This document shows, piece after piece, positions 48,318 to 57,888 of a DNA stretch of 64,000 nucleotides. The stretch lies in the NCBI GenBank assembly GCA_902786565.1, contig CADACW010000013.1:53495-117494 (forward strand), written 5' to 3'. Each line of letters starts with the position of its first letter. The stretch's first letter is position 1. The position numbers were made by a program, and so were the translations under genes. This DNA is from an uncultured Prevotellaceae bacterium (GTDB taxonomy: Bacteria > Bacteroidota > Bacteroidia > Bacteroidales > Bacteroidaceae). Below the pieces are notes generated by a model. That model was not told where the DNA came from. It saw only the letters and a program-made list of their open reading frames with translations, and did no database searches.

Positions 48318-49850
48318 ATGTTCGAAGGACAACCAAAAGGACTATTTGCGTTGGCACTGGCCAACACAGGCGAGCGCTTTGGCTACTACACCATGCTTGC
48401 CGTTTTTGCATTGTTTCTGAGGGCTAACTATGGATTGTCGCCTGCTGTGGCCGGCACCATCTACAGTTCGTTCCTCATGTTCGTTTACTTCTTCCCCCTC
48501 TTCGGTGGTATGCTGGCCGACAAGTTCGGCTTTGGCAAGATGGTGACCACAGGTATCATCATCATGTTCTTTGGCTACCTGTTGCTGGCTGTGCCCCTTG
48601 GCGGCGACACCACCGCACTGGTGGTGATGCTGGCGGCCCTGCTGCTCATCGGCTTTGGCACCGGACTGTTCAAGGGCAATCTGCAAGTGATGGTGGGCGA
48701 CCTGTACAACGACCCGAAGTACGCCGCCCGCCGCGATGCCGGCTTCTCCATCTTCTACATGGCCATCAACATCGGTGCCCTCTTCGCACCCACAGCCGCC
48801 ATCAAGATTAAGGAGTGGGCCGAGAACTCGCTGGGCTACTCGTCGAACGACGCCTACCACTTCTCGTTTGCCGTGGCCTGTGCATCGCTCATTCTCTCCA
48901 TCGCCATCTACTACATCTTCCGCAGCACTTTCCGCCACACCGAGGGCGGAGCCAAGAAGGCAAACAAGGCCGCAGCCGCAGCCGAGCCCGAACTCTCAAA
49001 GGAGGAGACCAAACAGCGCATCGTGGCCCTGTGCCTGGTGTTTGCCGTGGTCATTTTCTTCTGGATGGCCTTCCATCAGAACGGCCTGTCGCTGACCTAT
49101 TTCGCCGATGAGTTCACCGCCCGGTCGGCCGACGGCCTGCAGGCTATGTGCTTCAATGTATGGAACCTGGTGTTGGTCATCTTCATTGTCTATGCCCTCT
49201 TCTCTCTCTTCCAGTCGAAGACTTCCAAGGGCAAAGGCATCTCGGCAGGTGTTATCGTAGTGGCCATAGCACTGCTCTGCCTGAACTACGCCAACCAGGA
49301 GGGTTCCGTTGCCGTTTCTGCTCCCATCTTCCAGCAGTTCAACCCCTTCTATGTGGTGGCCCTGACGCCGGTCAGCATGGCCATCTTCGGTTCGCTGGCC
49401 GCCAAGGGCAAGGAGCCTTCACCCCCACGCAAGATTGCCTACGGTATGATTGTGGCCGCCGCCGCATACGCCTTGATGATGGTGTTCTCATTCGGACTGC
49501 CCATGCCGCAGACCGAAATTGGTGCCGACGGTCAGCCCGTGGCTGTCCACGTGGCCGACGTGACGCCGAACCTGCTCATCGGCACTTACCTCATTCTCAC
49601 CTTCGGCGAGCTGCTACTGTCGCCAATGGGCATTTCATTCGTGTCGAAGGTGGCTCCTCCAAAGTACAAGGGCATGATGATGGGCGGATGGTTCGTGGCA
49701 ACGGCCATCGGCAATCAGCTTGTGGTAGTCGGTGGTCTGCTCTGGGGTGCTGTTCCCCTTTGGGTATGCTGGAGCGTATTCCTGGTGATCTGCCTCATAG
49801 CCGCCATCTTTATGTTTGCCATGATGAAACGACTGGAAAAGGTTTGCTGA
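48318..49850 (+). CDS. POT/PTR-family proton-dependent peptide transporter
   Basis: 510 residues with 12-14 hydrophobic segments. The signature NTGERFGYYTMLAVFALFL near the N-terminus holds the E-x-x-E/R-F-x-Y-Y motif of proton-coupled oligopeptide transporters, and GTGLFKGNLQVMVGDLY and FSIFYMAINIGALFAP are also conserved. Inner-membrane import of di- and tripeptides is expected. I start at MFEGQPKGLFAL after the promoter. The next gene starts 1 bp after the stop. Confidence 0.92.
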   Translation: MFEGQPKGLFALALANTGERFGYYTMLAVFALFLRANYGLSPAVAGTIYSSFLMFVYFFPLFGGMLADKFGFGKMVTTGIIIMFFGYLLLAVPLGGDTTALVVMLAALLLIGFGTGLFKGNLQVMVGDLYNDPKYAARRDAGFSIFYMAINIGALFAPTAAIKIKEWAENSLGYSSNDAYHFSFAVACASLILSIAIYYIFRSTFRHTEGGAKKANKAAAAAEPELSKEETKQRIVALCLVFAVVIFFWMAFHQNGLSLTYFADEFTARSADGLQAMCFNVWNLVLVIFIVYALFSLFQSKTSKGKGISAGVIVVAIALLCLNYANQEGSVAVSAPIFQQFNPFYVVALTPVSMAIFGSLAAKGKEPSPPRKIAYGMIVAAAAYALMMVFSFGLPMPQTEIGADGQPVAVHVADVTPNLLIGTYLILTFGELLLSPMGISFVSKVAPPKYKGMMMGGWFVATAIGNQLVVVGGLLWGAVPLWVCWSVFLVICLIAAIFMFAMMKRLEKVC

Positions 49851-49851
49851 T

Positions 49852-51258
49852 TTGAGTTTCATTCCCTTTCTGGTGCTCATTGCACTCATCACGTGTTGCG
49901 TTGCCGTCTTCGGCAACGCAACATTGGATGGTGCCAGTCAGGTTTCGCTCTTGGCAGCGTCGGCGGTCAGTGTGGTCATCGGCCATTTCTCAAAACGCCT
50001 GACGTGGGAGAACCTGGAATCAGAAATCACCAGCAAGGTGGCATCCTGCACCCCCGCTATCATCATTCTTTTGCTCATCGGTGCCATCGGCGGCACCTGG
50101 ATGGTGTCGGGCATTGTGCCAACGATGATTTACTATGGTATGCAAATCATCCGACCCGAAGTGTTCCTGGTCAGCAGCAGTCTGCTCTGTGCGCTGGTGA
50201 GCCTGATGATTGGCTCTTCGTGGACAACGGTGGCCACCATTGGTGTGGCATTTATGGGCATTGGCAAGGCACATGGCTTTGACGACGGATGGATAGCCGG
50301 CTCTATCATCACCGGGGCCTACTTCGGCGACAAGCTGTCGCCCCTCTCCGACACCACGGTGCTGGCTTCCAGCGTCTCCGGTACACCGCTGTTCACCCAT
50401 ATCCGCTACATGCTCTACACCACCGTTCCTACTTTCTGTGTCTCGCTGCTCATCTTCCTGTTCGCCGGTTTCGAAATCAATGTGCCCGGACAGGGAAACG
50501 TCACCGAGTTTATGGACGGTTTGCAGCATACATTCGTCATCTCGCCTTGGCTGTTGATTGTACCGCTGCTGACAGGCGTGATGATAGCCCGCCGATGGCC
50601 CTCGATGGTAGTGCTCTTCGTGGCCATCCTCCTTGCCGCTGCGATGGGGCTGGCAGTCCAGCCCCATCTGATACGCAGTATTTCCGGCGATGCCGGCCAA
50701 GGCCTGCTTGTCTCCTATAAGGGGATGATGCAGGTGTGCTACGGAAGCACCAACATTGAAACCGGCGTGCCGATGCTCAACGAATTGGTGCACACCAGCG
50801 GCATGGGTGGCATGATGCCCACCATCTGGCTCATCATCTGTGCACAGACTTTCGGCGGAGCACTCACGGCCACAGGCCAGCTGCAGGACGTGATGCGCTT
50901 CATCTTGCGTCAGGTCAAGGGCACAGCCTCGCTGGTGGCTTCCACGGTGGGCACAGCCATCTTCTGCAATATCGCCATGGCCGACCAATACCTGTCCATC
51001 ATGCTCAGCAGCCAGATATTCAAGGACACCTACCGTGAACGTGGCTACGAGCCCCGCCTGCTGAGCCGCAGCTGTGAAGACAGCGCCACCGTCACGTCCG
51101 TACTCGTTCCCTGGAACACTTGCGGTCTCACCCAGAGCACAGTCCTCGGCGTGGCCACACTCACCTATCTGCCCTATTGCTTTTTCAATATTCTGTCGCC
51201 CGTTACCAGTGTGATTATTGCCGCACTCGGTTGGAAAATCCGTCGCAAATGTTCCTGA
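49852..51258 (+). CDS. NhaC-family Na+/H+ antiporter, TTG start
   Basis: 468 residues with about 12 membrane segments. Conserved antiporter motifs are GTWMVSGIVPTMIYYG, GSSWTTVATIGVAFMGIG and GAYFGDKLSPLSDTTVLAS; SCEDSATVTSVLVPWNTCG is also typical. The only sensible start is TTG at 49852, one base after the POT stop; the first in-frame ATG would remove two helices. Translation is probably coupled to the upstream gene. Sodium/proton exchange at the inner membrane; the substrate may also be a dicarboxylate or malate/lactate as in some NhaC members. Confidence 0.88.
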   Translation: MSFIPFLVLIALITCCVAVFGNATLDGASQVSLLAASAVSVVIGHFSKRLTWENLESEITSKVASCTPAIIILLLIGAIGGTWMVSGIVPTMIYYGMQIIRPEVFLVSSSLLCALVSLMIGSSWTTVATIGVAFMGIGKAHGFDDGWIAGSIITGAYFGDKLSPLSDTTVLASSVSGTPLFTHIRYMLYTTVPTFCVSLLIFLFAGFEINVPGQGNVTEFMDGLQHTFVISPWLLIVPLLTGVMIARRWPSMVVLFVAILLAAAMGLAVQPHLIRSISGDAGQGLLVSYKGMMQVCYGSTNIETGVPMLNELVHTSGMGGMMPTIWLIICAQTFGGALTATGQLQDVMRFILRQVKGTASLVASTVGTAIFCNIAMADQYLSIMLSSQIFKDTYRERGYEPRLLSRSCEDSATVTSVLVPWNTCGLTQSTVLGVATLTYLPYCFFNILSPVTSVIIAALGWKIRRKCS

Positions 51259-52199
51259 GACTTCTCCTCCTTTTTCAACTGCTGCTGTCGCCTTCCTTCT
51301 GCCATTCGCAGAAGCTGACACTGGTTGAACTGAACTGCGAGAATTTCTTCGACACCCGCCATGACTCACTGAAGCAGGACACCGACTTCCTCCCTGACGG
51401 GCCTCGCCGATGGTTGCCTTGGCGCTATTGGCGCAAAGTGAACAGCATCGCCCAGGAGATACTGGCCTGCGCGGATGTGCTGCCCGACATCGTGGCCCTG
51501 ACAGAGGTGGAAAACGACAGCGTGATGCGCGACCTGTGCCGCCGGTCGCTGCTCCGCAACGCCAACTACAGATATCTGATGACCGAATCGGACGATGTGC
51601 GAGGCATCGACGTGGCGCTGCTCTACCATCCTGTCGCCTTCAGGCCCATTTGCTACGAGACCATCACAATTGCCCCACCCAAGAAAGACATGCGCCCAAC
51701 ACGCGACATCCTCTACGTGAAAGGCGAAACCCTTAGTGGCATCCTCCACGTCTTTGTGGTTCATGCCCCCAGCCGCTATGGCGGAGAAATGGAGTCACGC
51801 TCCTACCGAATGGCCGTGGCCCACAGACTGGCCGAAGCCATTAGCGCCCTCGGCGAGGCCAACATTGTTGTCGCCGGCGATTTCAACGATTATACAGACA
51901 GCCCCTCACTCCGATTCCTCAATAGCATCGGACTGCACAACCTCACCGCTGGCAAGCGCGGGGCAAACGGTTCAAAAGGCACCTACCGATACAAAGGAGA
52001 ATGGCGCTCGCTAGACCACGTGCTGGCATCGCCACAACTTGCCGAAAGGCTCGACACGGCCTATATCTTCGATGCTTCCTTCCTGCTGGAAGACGAGCCT
52101 AAATATGGCGGCAAACGCCCAAGCCGCACCTATTACGGCTACAAATATACAGGGGGCAGCAGCGACCATCTGCCCCTCGTAGTGCGTTTCCGCAATTAG
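51249..52199 (+). CDS. Secreted endonuclease/exonuclease/phosphatase-family protein
   Basis: 316 residues. Signal-like N-terminus (LRLLLLFQLLLSPSFCHSQ), then an EEP/DNase I fold: LVELNCENFF, VALTEVENDSVM (metal Glu), VVHAPSR, VVAGDFNDYTDS (catalytic Asp/Asn) and SSDHLPLVVRF (catalytic His). It may hydrolyse nucleic acids, phosphoinositides or sphingomyelin; the sequence does not decide. The ATG at 51249 overlaps the antiporter stop by 10 bp, so it belongs to the same transcript. Confidence 0.88.
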   Translation: MFLRLLLLFQLLLSPSFCHSQKLTLVELNCENFFDTRHDSLKQDTDFLPDGPRRWLPWRYWRKVNSIAQEILACADVLPDIVALTEVENDSVMRDLCRRSLLRNANYRYLMTESDDVRGIDVALLYHPVAFRPICYETITIAPPKKDMRPTRDILYVKGETLSGILHVFVVHAPSRYGGEMESRSYRMAVAHRLAEAISALGEANIVVAGDFNDYTDSPSLRFLNSIGLHNLTAGKRGANGSKGTYRYKGEWRSLDHVLASPQLAERLDTAYIFDASFLLEDEPKYGGKRPSRTYYGYKYTGGSSDHLPLVVRFRN

Positions 52200-52261
52200 C
52201 CTCTCTGACAGTTTTTTAGCAAATACCGCCCTCAACTTTAGGCGTTTAAAATATTTTTTCG

Positions 52262-52269
52262 TAACTTTG
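52262..52269 (+). promoter_or_regulatory. -7 element of the PL11 gene promoter
   Basis: TAACTTTG, 49 bp before the ATG; a TTTA near 52237 is a partial -33 match. Confidence 0.6.
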
Positions 52270-52317
52270 CACCCAAAAGAAGAACTATCAACTTACAACA
52301 AACTAGTATACACCACT

Positions 52318-55300
52318 ATGAAGAAATTCCTATTGATTGCACTAACAGCCATGTCAACGGCTTGCCTGCAGGCACAGCGTGTGACCGACGTTGTAGACCG
52401 TGGCTTAGTGGCTGTTCCTGCTGGAAACGGCTACTTTGTGTCGTGGCGCATGTTCGGCGAAGAGTACTACGACACGAAGTACAACCTCTATCGAAATGGC
52501 TCGAAGATTGCCTCCGACCTCACCGTGACCAATTTCCAGGACTCCGGCGGTTCGGCCAACGCCAAATACCAAGTGGAAGCCGTGGTCAACGGCGTGGCCC
52601 AGACCAAGTCGAAGGAAGTACAGGCTTGGAGCACCACCTATTTTGACGTGAACGTGAAGCCCGTGGTCAACCGCGACGGAAAGACCATCGGCAACAGCAC
52701 CACCAATGGTGCCTCAACCTCCAGCGGCTATACCATCAACGACATTTCGCTGGCCGATGTCGACGGCGACGGCATCTCGGAGTTCATCGTCAAGCGCAAC
52801 AACTCTAAGGGCAACCTCCGACAGACATCCAACACCACCGACTTCAACCTCTACGAATGCTACAAGCTGGATGGCACCCGCCTTTGGTGGATTGACCTCG
52901 GCCCCAATATGCTGGCCGGCCCCGACGAGCAGTGGGACATGATTGGCTACGACTGGGACCGCAACGGCAAGGCCGAAGTCCTGATGCGCGGTGCCGACAA
53001 CATGATCATCCACACCGCATCGGGCAAGGTCATCAACATCGGCGACATGAACTACGACAACGGCAAGGCCCAAGGACTGACCGAACGTGAGGAGTACACT
53101 CACCACGGCCCCGAATACCTGCTCTATCTGAACGGTGAAACGGGCGAACCTTACGGATGGGACGGCAAGGACAACTGGACACCTATGGCTTATCCCCTGC
53201 CGCGTTTTGAGGTGGGCGAAGCCAGAGACGTGAACAACCAGACCTCGGCAGAGTACGCCGCCGTGTGGGGCGATCAGGACACCGGCCACCGCTCTTGCAA
53301 GCACTATTTCGGCGCACCCTATCTGGACGGTGTGCATGCCAGCATCTTCCTGGGCCGCGGCTGCTACACCCGTCATAAGTTCTGCGCCCTCGACGTTGAC
53401 CCGCAGACCCACCAGCTGACACAGCGCTGGCGCTGGAACTGCTACGACTCCCGTTCACCCTGGTTTGGCAACGGCTTCCACAACTTCCAGATTGCCGACG
53501 TCGATATGGACGGCCGCGACGAAATCATGTTCGGCTCAATGTGTATCGACGACACGGGCTACGGTCTCTCAACCACTGGCCTCGGCCACGGCGACGCACA
53601 GCACTGCGGCGATTTGGACCCCTACCGCTGGGGACTGGAGCAGTTCACCTGTCAGGAGGGCTCAGAGGGCAACAGCTATTGGAGCCCCACTACAGGAGAG
53701 ATTTACTACCGCAAGAGCGACGGCGGCGACGACGGACGTGCGCTGGCCGGCAACTTCAGCAACGACTACCCCGGCGGACAGGGACGCTCCGTCTCGTCGG
53801 GTGTCATCGGCCTTTCCTCTGACAAGATTATCAATACCAACGGCGATGCCATGTCCGGCTCATACGCCAACCTGAACAACCGCATCTTCTGGGACGGCGA
53901 CCTGCTCGACGAGATTCTCAACTCTGCCGGTGGCGAAGGCCGGCCCGCAGCCATCTTCAAGTGGGGCGGCAACCGCATCTGGACCAGCGAGGGGGCCGTG
54001 CACAACAACTCGTCGAAGTGCAACCCCTCGGCACAGGGCGACATCTTGGGCGACTGGCGCGAAGAGGTGGTGTTGCGCACGAGCAACAACTCGGCCATGC
54101 GCATCTTCTGCACCACCCACCCCACCGAATACGCACTCTATACGCTGTGGCACGACCACGAATACCGCAACGCCATGTGCTGGCAGAGCGTGGGCTACAA
54201 CCAGCCACCCCACCCCAGCTTCTTCCTTGGCGAACTGGAGGGCATCACCATGGCCCCGCCGCCACTGCTGCTCCGCGGACGTACTGTTGTGAGCAATGGC
54301 TCAGTCATTGCCACCACCACCGACCACCTGCTCATCTGCGGCTACGAGAACCAGACTTTCAGCGTGCAGGACGGCGCTTCGCCCTACATTCTCACCGTGA
54401 ACGCCCCTGCCTGGGTGCAGGGCACTGGCTCTCAGCAGGCCACCAGCGGCACACCTAAATCTCCCACACGCAATGTAGTGGAATATACCACCACTCTCAC
54501 TGGCGGTGCCTTCAGCGGCACCACCCGCATTGTGAAGCAGGGCGAGGGCGTGCTCATACTGCCCGCCGCCACCCACAAGCACACCGGCGAGACCAACGTC
54601 TGGCAGGGCACACTGCAGTTCGACGGCACAATGGAGTCATCGCCTGTATGGCTCAACCGCCACACCACGCTCATCAGCAATGGCGGCAAGTTCCTCGGCG
54701 GACTGCGTGCCGACTACAACGCTACCATCTACCCCGGTGGAAAGGATGCCACAGGCAGCATCGACGTGTCAACGCTCACACTGGGCTTCGGCTCGCGTGT
54801 GGTGTTCAATGCCATCGCCATGCCAGGCGTCGGCGCTGAGAGCGGATTTGTGTTCAGCCAGCTCAACGCCCAGACCCTCGTCGTGGACATCCGCGACTGG
54901 AGTTTCGGCCCGAAATACAAGACCCCCATCTTCGAGTTCAGAGCCTCTGGCGACTTACCCGCTGGTGAGTATCTGCTTGGCACACTTGGCCAGGTGGAGG
55001 GCCAACTCAGCGACATTCTCATCGAGGGCATCAGCGGCAAGCGCTTCTCTCTGAAGCACGAGGACGGCAAGCTCTATCTGGTTCTCGAAGAAATGCGCGA
55101 TGCCGCCACAGTGGCCTGGAACGGCACCACCGATAACAACATTTGGGACCTTGCAGAGACGGCAAACTTCCTGAGCAATGGCGAAAGCGCTTATGCCGCC
55201 ATTGGCGACGACATTATCTTCGACGACAATGCCGCCACCGGCAATGTGGTGGTCAAGGGAGCCGTCAGCCCCAACAGCATCACGTTCAACAACGACAAAC

Positions 55301-57000
55301 TGGCCTACACCATCACAGGCGACAGCATCCTCGGCGGCGGAACCATCACGAAGAACGGCACCGCCAAGGTGACCATCAACACCGAGAACCGCACGGGTGC
55401 CACGACCATCAATGGCGGCACACTGATTGTCAACTCGCTGGCCAACCTTACTGGCATCACTTACGGCGCGCTGGGCAATGTCAAGCAGCAAATTACCATC
55501 AACGACGGGGCCACGCTGCAGGTGAGCCAGCCCATCATCACCGACCAGCCCTTCAAGGTGAGCGGCGAGGTGACACTGAACGTGCCCACCAACCTCACCT
55601 TCACTCTGAACAAGGGCATGAAAGGTGTGGGCTCCACCGTCACCAAGACCGGGGCCGGCACACTGACGCTGGGCACGCAGAACACCTTCAGCCAGCTCGT
55701 CATCAAGCAAGGAGGAGTGGTTGACGTGGCCAGCAACTACGTTGACCAGTTGCCTGCCACCGTCGAGTTCCAGGGCGGAACACTGACCGCCGCTAACGAC
55801 GAAAGCAACAACATCACCAACAAAGCCAACTTCATTGTGCCGAAAGGCAAGACCGGCACCTTCCGTGGCGGATACCGCTCCACCTACCATGGCTCGCTGA
55901 CGGGCGAGGGCACCTTCAACGTCTACACTGGCGGCATACGCTGCTACTTCGACGGTGACTGGAGCGAGTTCAGCGGCACCATCAAGGCATACAAGGACAA
56001 CCGCCAGAACAAGAAGTCGTATGACCCCATCTGGGCCTTCCGCAACGCCAACGGTATGCCCAAAGCCAAACTTGACGTGCAGAAAGACGTGCGTGTGAGC
56101 AACGAAGGCGTCAACATTGAGTTAGGCTCAGTCTCAGGCAGCGGCACCCTCATCGGCAGCGGCAACTGGATTTTGGGCGGCAACGATGCCAACTTCATCC
56201 TTGCCACCGAGATTGGCGTCACTTCGGCACGCACCGACCCCTACGGCCAGACCATCGCTGTCAGCCCGTCGAAACTCACCAAGCGCGGCACCGGCAAGAT
56301 GACCATCATGACGGTAGGCAAGCTCAATGCCGTGCTCACCGTCGAAGAAGGAACAATGGCCTTCAACGAGAAAAGCCTGGAGACCTTCATCAACGGCTCA
56401 AACGCAACCACCGTTAAAGAGGGGGGCCGCATTGCCGGACAGGGCAAGTTCTCGTCGATGGTGCTGCAGCGTGGCGCCGAACTGAAGCCCTGCGGCTCCT
56501 ACGCCAACGAGACCACTCCAGGCATCATCAAGACCACGGCACTGCTCAATGCCAACGAAGGCTCCATCGTCAACTTCATCATCAGCAGCAACAACAAGTA
56601 CTCATCGCTGCAGCCCCAGATATTCACTATGAACGGCACCGTCAGGCTGACCCTGCTCGACTCGTACACGCCCGCCATCGGCGACACGTTCACACTCTGG
56701 ACCGTGGCCAACACCTTCAAGGGCACACCCGCCTTCGACCTGCCCGCCCTGCCTGCCGGCATGGCCTGGGACACTGAGGGCCTGGCCCAGAAGACCGGCT
56801 TGCTGCGCATTGTGGAAGGCGAAGCCATAGACTACGACGTAGACGGCGACGGCAACGTGGCACTCTCCGACGTGACGGCCATCATCAACGCCATCAACGG
56901 CATGGCCGACGATGCCGTCAAGGCACGTGCCGACATCAACCGCGACCACGTGGTGAACATTGCCGACATCATCATGCTGCTCAACGCTCTAAAGAACTGA
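52318..57000 (+). CDS. PL11 rhamnogalacturonan lyase with beta-strand repeats and dockerin-like end
   Basis: 1560 residues, signal peptide KKFLLIALTAMSTACLQAQ. A small beta-sandwich (about 20-125) precedes an eight-bladed propeller of the PL11/YesW type (about 130-645) with calcium-binding loops DVDGDGISE (about 147), DWDRNGKAEV (about 212) and DVDMDGRDEI (about 395), and the conserved GDILGDWREEVVLRT. It cleaves the rhamnogalacturonan I backbone. Residues of about 690-1490 are glycine/threonine/asparagine-rich beta-helix repeats of the autotransporter-associated kind (TRIVKQGEGVLIL, GGGTITKNGTAKVTI, GAGTLTLGTQNTF). The end carries two dockerin-like loops (DVDGDGNVALSDV and DINRDHVVNIADI). 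A PL11 domain fused to such repeats is unusual. An AraC gene follows 3 bp later. Confidence 0.9.
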   Translation: MKKFLLIALTAMSTACLQAQRVTDVVDRGLVAVPAGNGYFVSWRMFGEEYYDTKYNLYRNGSKIASDLTVTNFQDSGGSANAKYQVEAVVNGVAQTKSKEVQAWSTTYFDVNVKPVVNRDGKTIGNSTTNGASTSSGYTINDISLADVDGDGISEFIVKRNNSKGNLRQTSNTTDFNLYECYKLDGTRLWWIDLGPNMLAGPDEQWDMIGYDWDRNGKAEVLMRGADNMIIHTASGKVINIGDMNYDNGKAQGLTEREEYTHHGPEYLLYLNGETGEPYGWDGKDNWTPMAYPLPRFEVGEARDVNNQTSAEYAAVWGDQDTGHRSCKHYFGAPYLDGVHASIFLGRGCYTRHKFCALDVDPQTHQLTQRWRWNCYDSRSPWFGNGFHNFQIADVDMDGRDEIMFGSMCIDDTGYGLSTTGLGHGDAQHCGDLDPYRWGLEQFTCQEGSEGNSYWSPTTGEIYYRKSDGGDDGRALAGNFSNDYPGGQGRSVSSGVIGLSSDKIINTNGDAMSGSYANLNNRIFWDGDLLDEILNSAGGEGRPAAIFKWGGNRIWTSEGAVHNNSSKCNPSAQGDILGDWREEVVLRTSNNSAMRIFCTTHPTEYALYTLWHDHEYRNAMCWQSVGYNQPPHPSFFLGELEGITMAPPPLLLRGRTVVSNGSVIATTTDHLLICGYENQTFSVQDGASPYILTVNAPAWVQGTGSQQATSGTPKSPTRNVVEYTTTLTGGAFSGTTRIVKQGEGVLILPAATHKHTGETNVWQGTLQFDGTMESSPVWLNRHTTLISNGGKFLGGLRADYNATIYPGGKDATGSIDVSTLTLGFGSRVVFNAIAMPGVGAESGFVFSQLNAQTLVVDIRDWSFGPKYKTPIFEFRASGDLPAGEYLLGTLGQVEGQLSDILIEGISGKRFSLKHEDGKLYLVLEEMRDAATVAWNGTTDNNIWDLAETANFLSNGESAYAAIGDDIIFDDNAATGNVVVKGAVSPNSITFNNDKLAYTITGDSILGGGTITKNGTAKVTINTENRTGATTINGGTLIVNSLANLTGITYGALGNVKQQITINDGATLQVSQPIITDQPFKVSGEVTLNVPTNLTFTLNKGMKGVGSTVTKTGAGTLTLGTQNTFSQLVIKQGGVVDVASNYVDQLPATVEFQGGTLTAANDESNNITNKANFIVPKGKTGTFRGGYRSTYHGSLTGEGTFNVYTGGIRCYFDGDWSEFSGTIKAYKDNRQNKKSYDPIWAFRNANGMPKAKLDVQKDVRVSNEGVNIELGSVSGSGTLIGSGNWILGGNDANFILATEIGVTSARTDPYGQTIAVSPSKLTKRGTGKMTIMTVGKLNAVLTVEEGTMAFNEKSLETFINGSNATTVKEGGRIAGQGKFSSMVLQRGAELKPCGSYANETTPGIIKTTALLNANEGSIVNFIISSNNKYSSLQPQIFTMNGTVRLTLLDSYTPAIGDTFTLWTVANTFKGTPAFDLPALPAGMAWDTEGLAQKTGLLRIVEGEAIDYDVDGDGNVALSDVTAIINAINGMADDAVKARADINRDHVVNIADIIMLLNALKN

Positions 57001-57003
57001 CCA

Positions 57004-57888
57004 ATGCTTATAGACACCATCTCGCTGGAACTGTTCAACAATACCGAACACTGGAAAGAAAACGGACAGCTCATCCTGCACGATAGGTTTTTCATGCTGC
57101 GCGACTTCAGCTTTGCCCGAAAGGACTTCCTGAAGTCGACGCAGCCCTACCGTCTGCAGGAAGGGCGAGTGGTCATTGTGAAGCGTGGCAGCGCCAGCTA
57201 TTCGTTCAATCTGGTGGAACATCACTTCAGCGCCGGCGATGTGGTGGTGTTTCTTGCCGACACCCTCGTCGAGAAGAAAGGCCACAGCAACGACTTCGAG
57301 GTCGACGCTCTCTCCTTCGACTATGACAGCAGCTGGCTGCCGCCGTTGGACCGTGGCGTCATCTGCCTCCACACCGACAGCCATTCACAGCCCATAGTTG
57401 CGCAGCACTTCAGCCTGATGTGGGACATGGCGCAGGAAACCATCTTTCCTGCCGACAACGTCAAGGCGCTGCTCAACTCGCTGCTCATCTTCATCCACCG
57501 CCACGCTGGCCAGTTTTCGGCCATACCCGCCAACCGCAGCGAGGAGATTCTGAGGCGCTTCATCAACCTGGTCAGCAAGCAGGCCGTGCGCGAGCGCAAC
57601 ATCCCCTACTATGCCGACAAGCTATGCATCGCCTCCCACTATCTGAGCACACTCGTCAAGCAGACCAGCGGGCGCACTGCCATGCAGTGGATCAATCAGA
57701 TGGCCATCAAGGAGGCAAAGGTGTGGCTGGCCTACAGCGACGAGACCATCGCCCAAATCGCCGACCGCATGATGTTCACCTGCCCGGCGTCGTTCACAAA
57801 GTTCTTCAAGCGCGAGGTGGGCATCACCCCTACTGAATACAGACAGAAATCATTTCAATCTAATCATCCAACAACACTTCAATTATGA
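57004..57888 (+). CDS. AraC-family transcriptional regulator
   Basis: 294 residues. An N-terminal cupin-like sensor (about 20-115, with VVIVKRGSASYSFNLVEHHFSAGDVVVF) and a C-terminal double helix-turn-helix (about 190-285, PYYADKLCIASHYLSTLVKQ and ETIAQIADRMMFTCPASFTKFFKREVGITPTEYR). It begins 3 bp after the lyase stop and may respond to pectin-derived signals or simply share the transcript. The target genes are unknown. Confidence 0.92.
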   Translation: MLIDTISLELFNNTEHWKENGQLILHDRFFMLRDFSFARKDFLKSTQPYRLQEGRVVIVKRGSASYSFNLVEHHFSAGDVVVFLADTLVEKKGHSNDFEVDALSFDYDSSWLPPLDRGVICLHTDSHSQPIVAQHFSLMWDMAQETIFPADNVKALLNSLLIFIHRHAGQFSAIPANRSEEILRRFINLVSKQAVRERNIPYYADKLCIASHYLSTLVKQTSGRTAMQWINQMAIKEAKVWLAYSDETIAQIADRMMFTCPASFTKFFKREVGITPTEYRQKSFQSNHPTTLQL

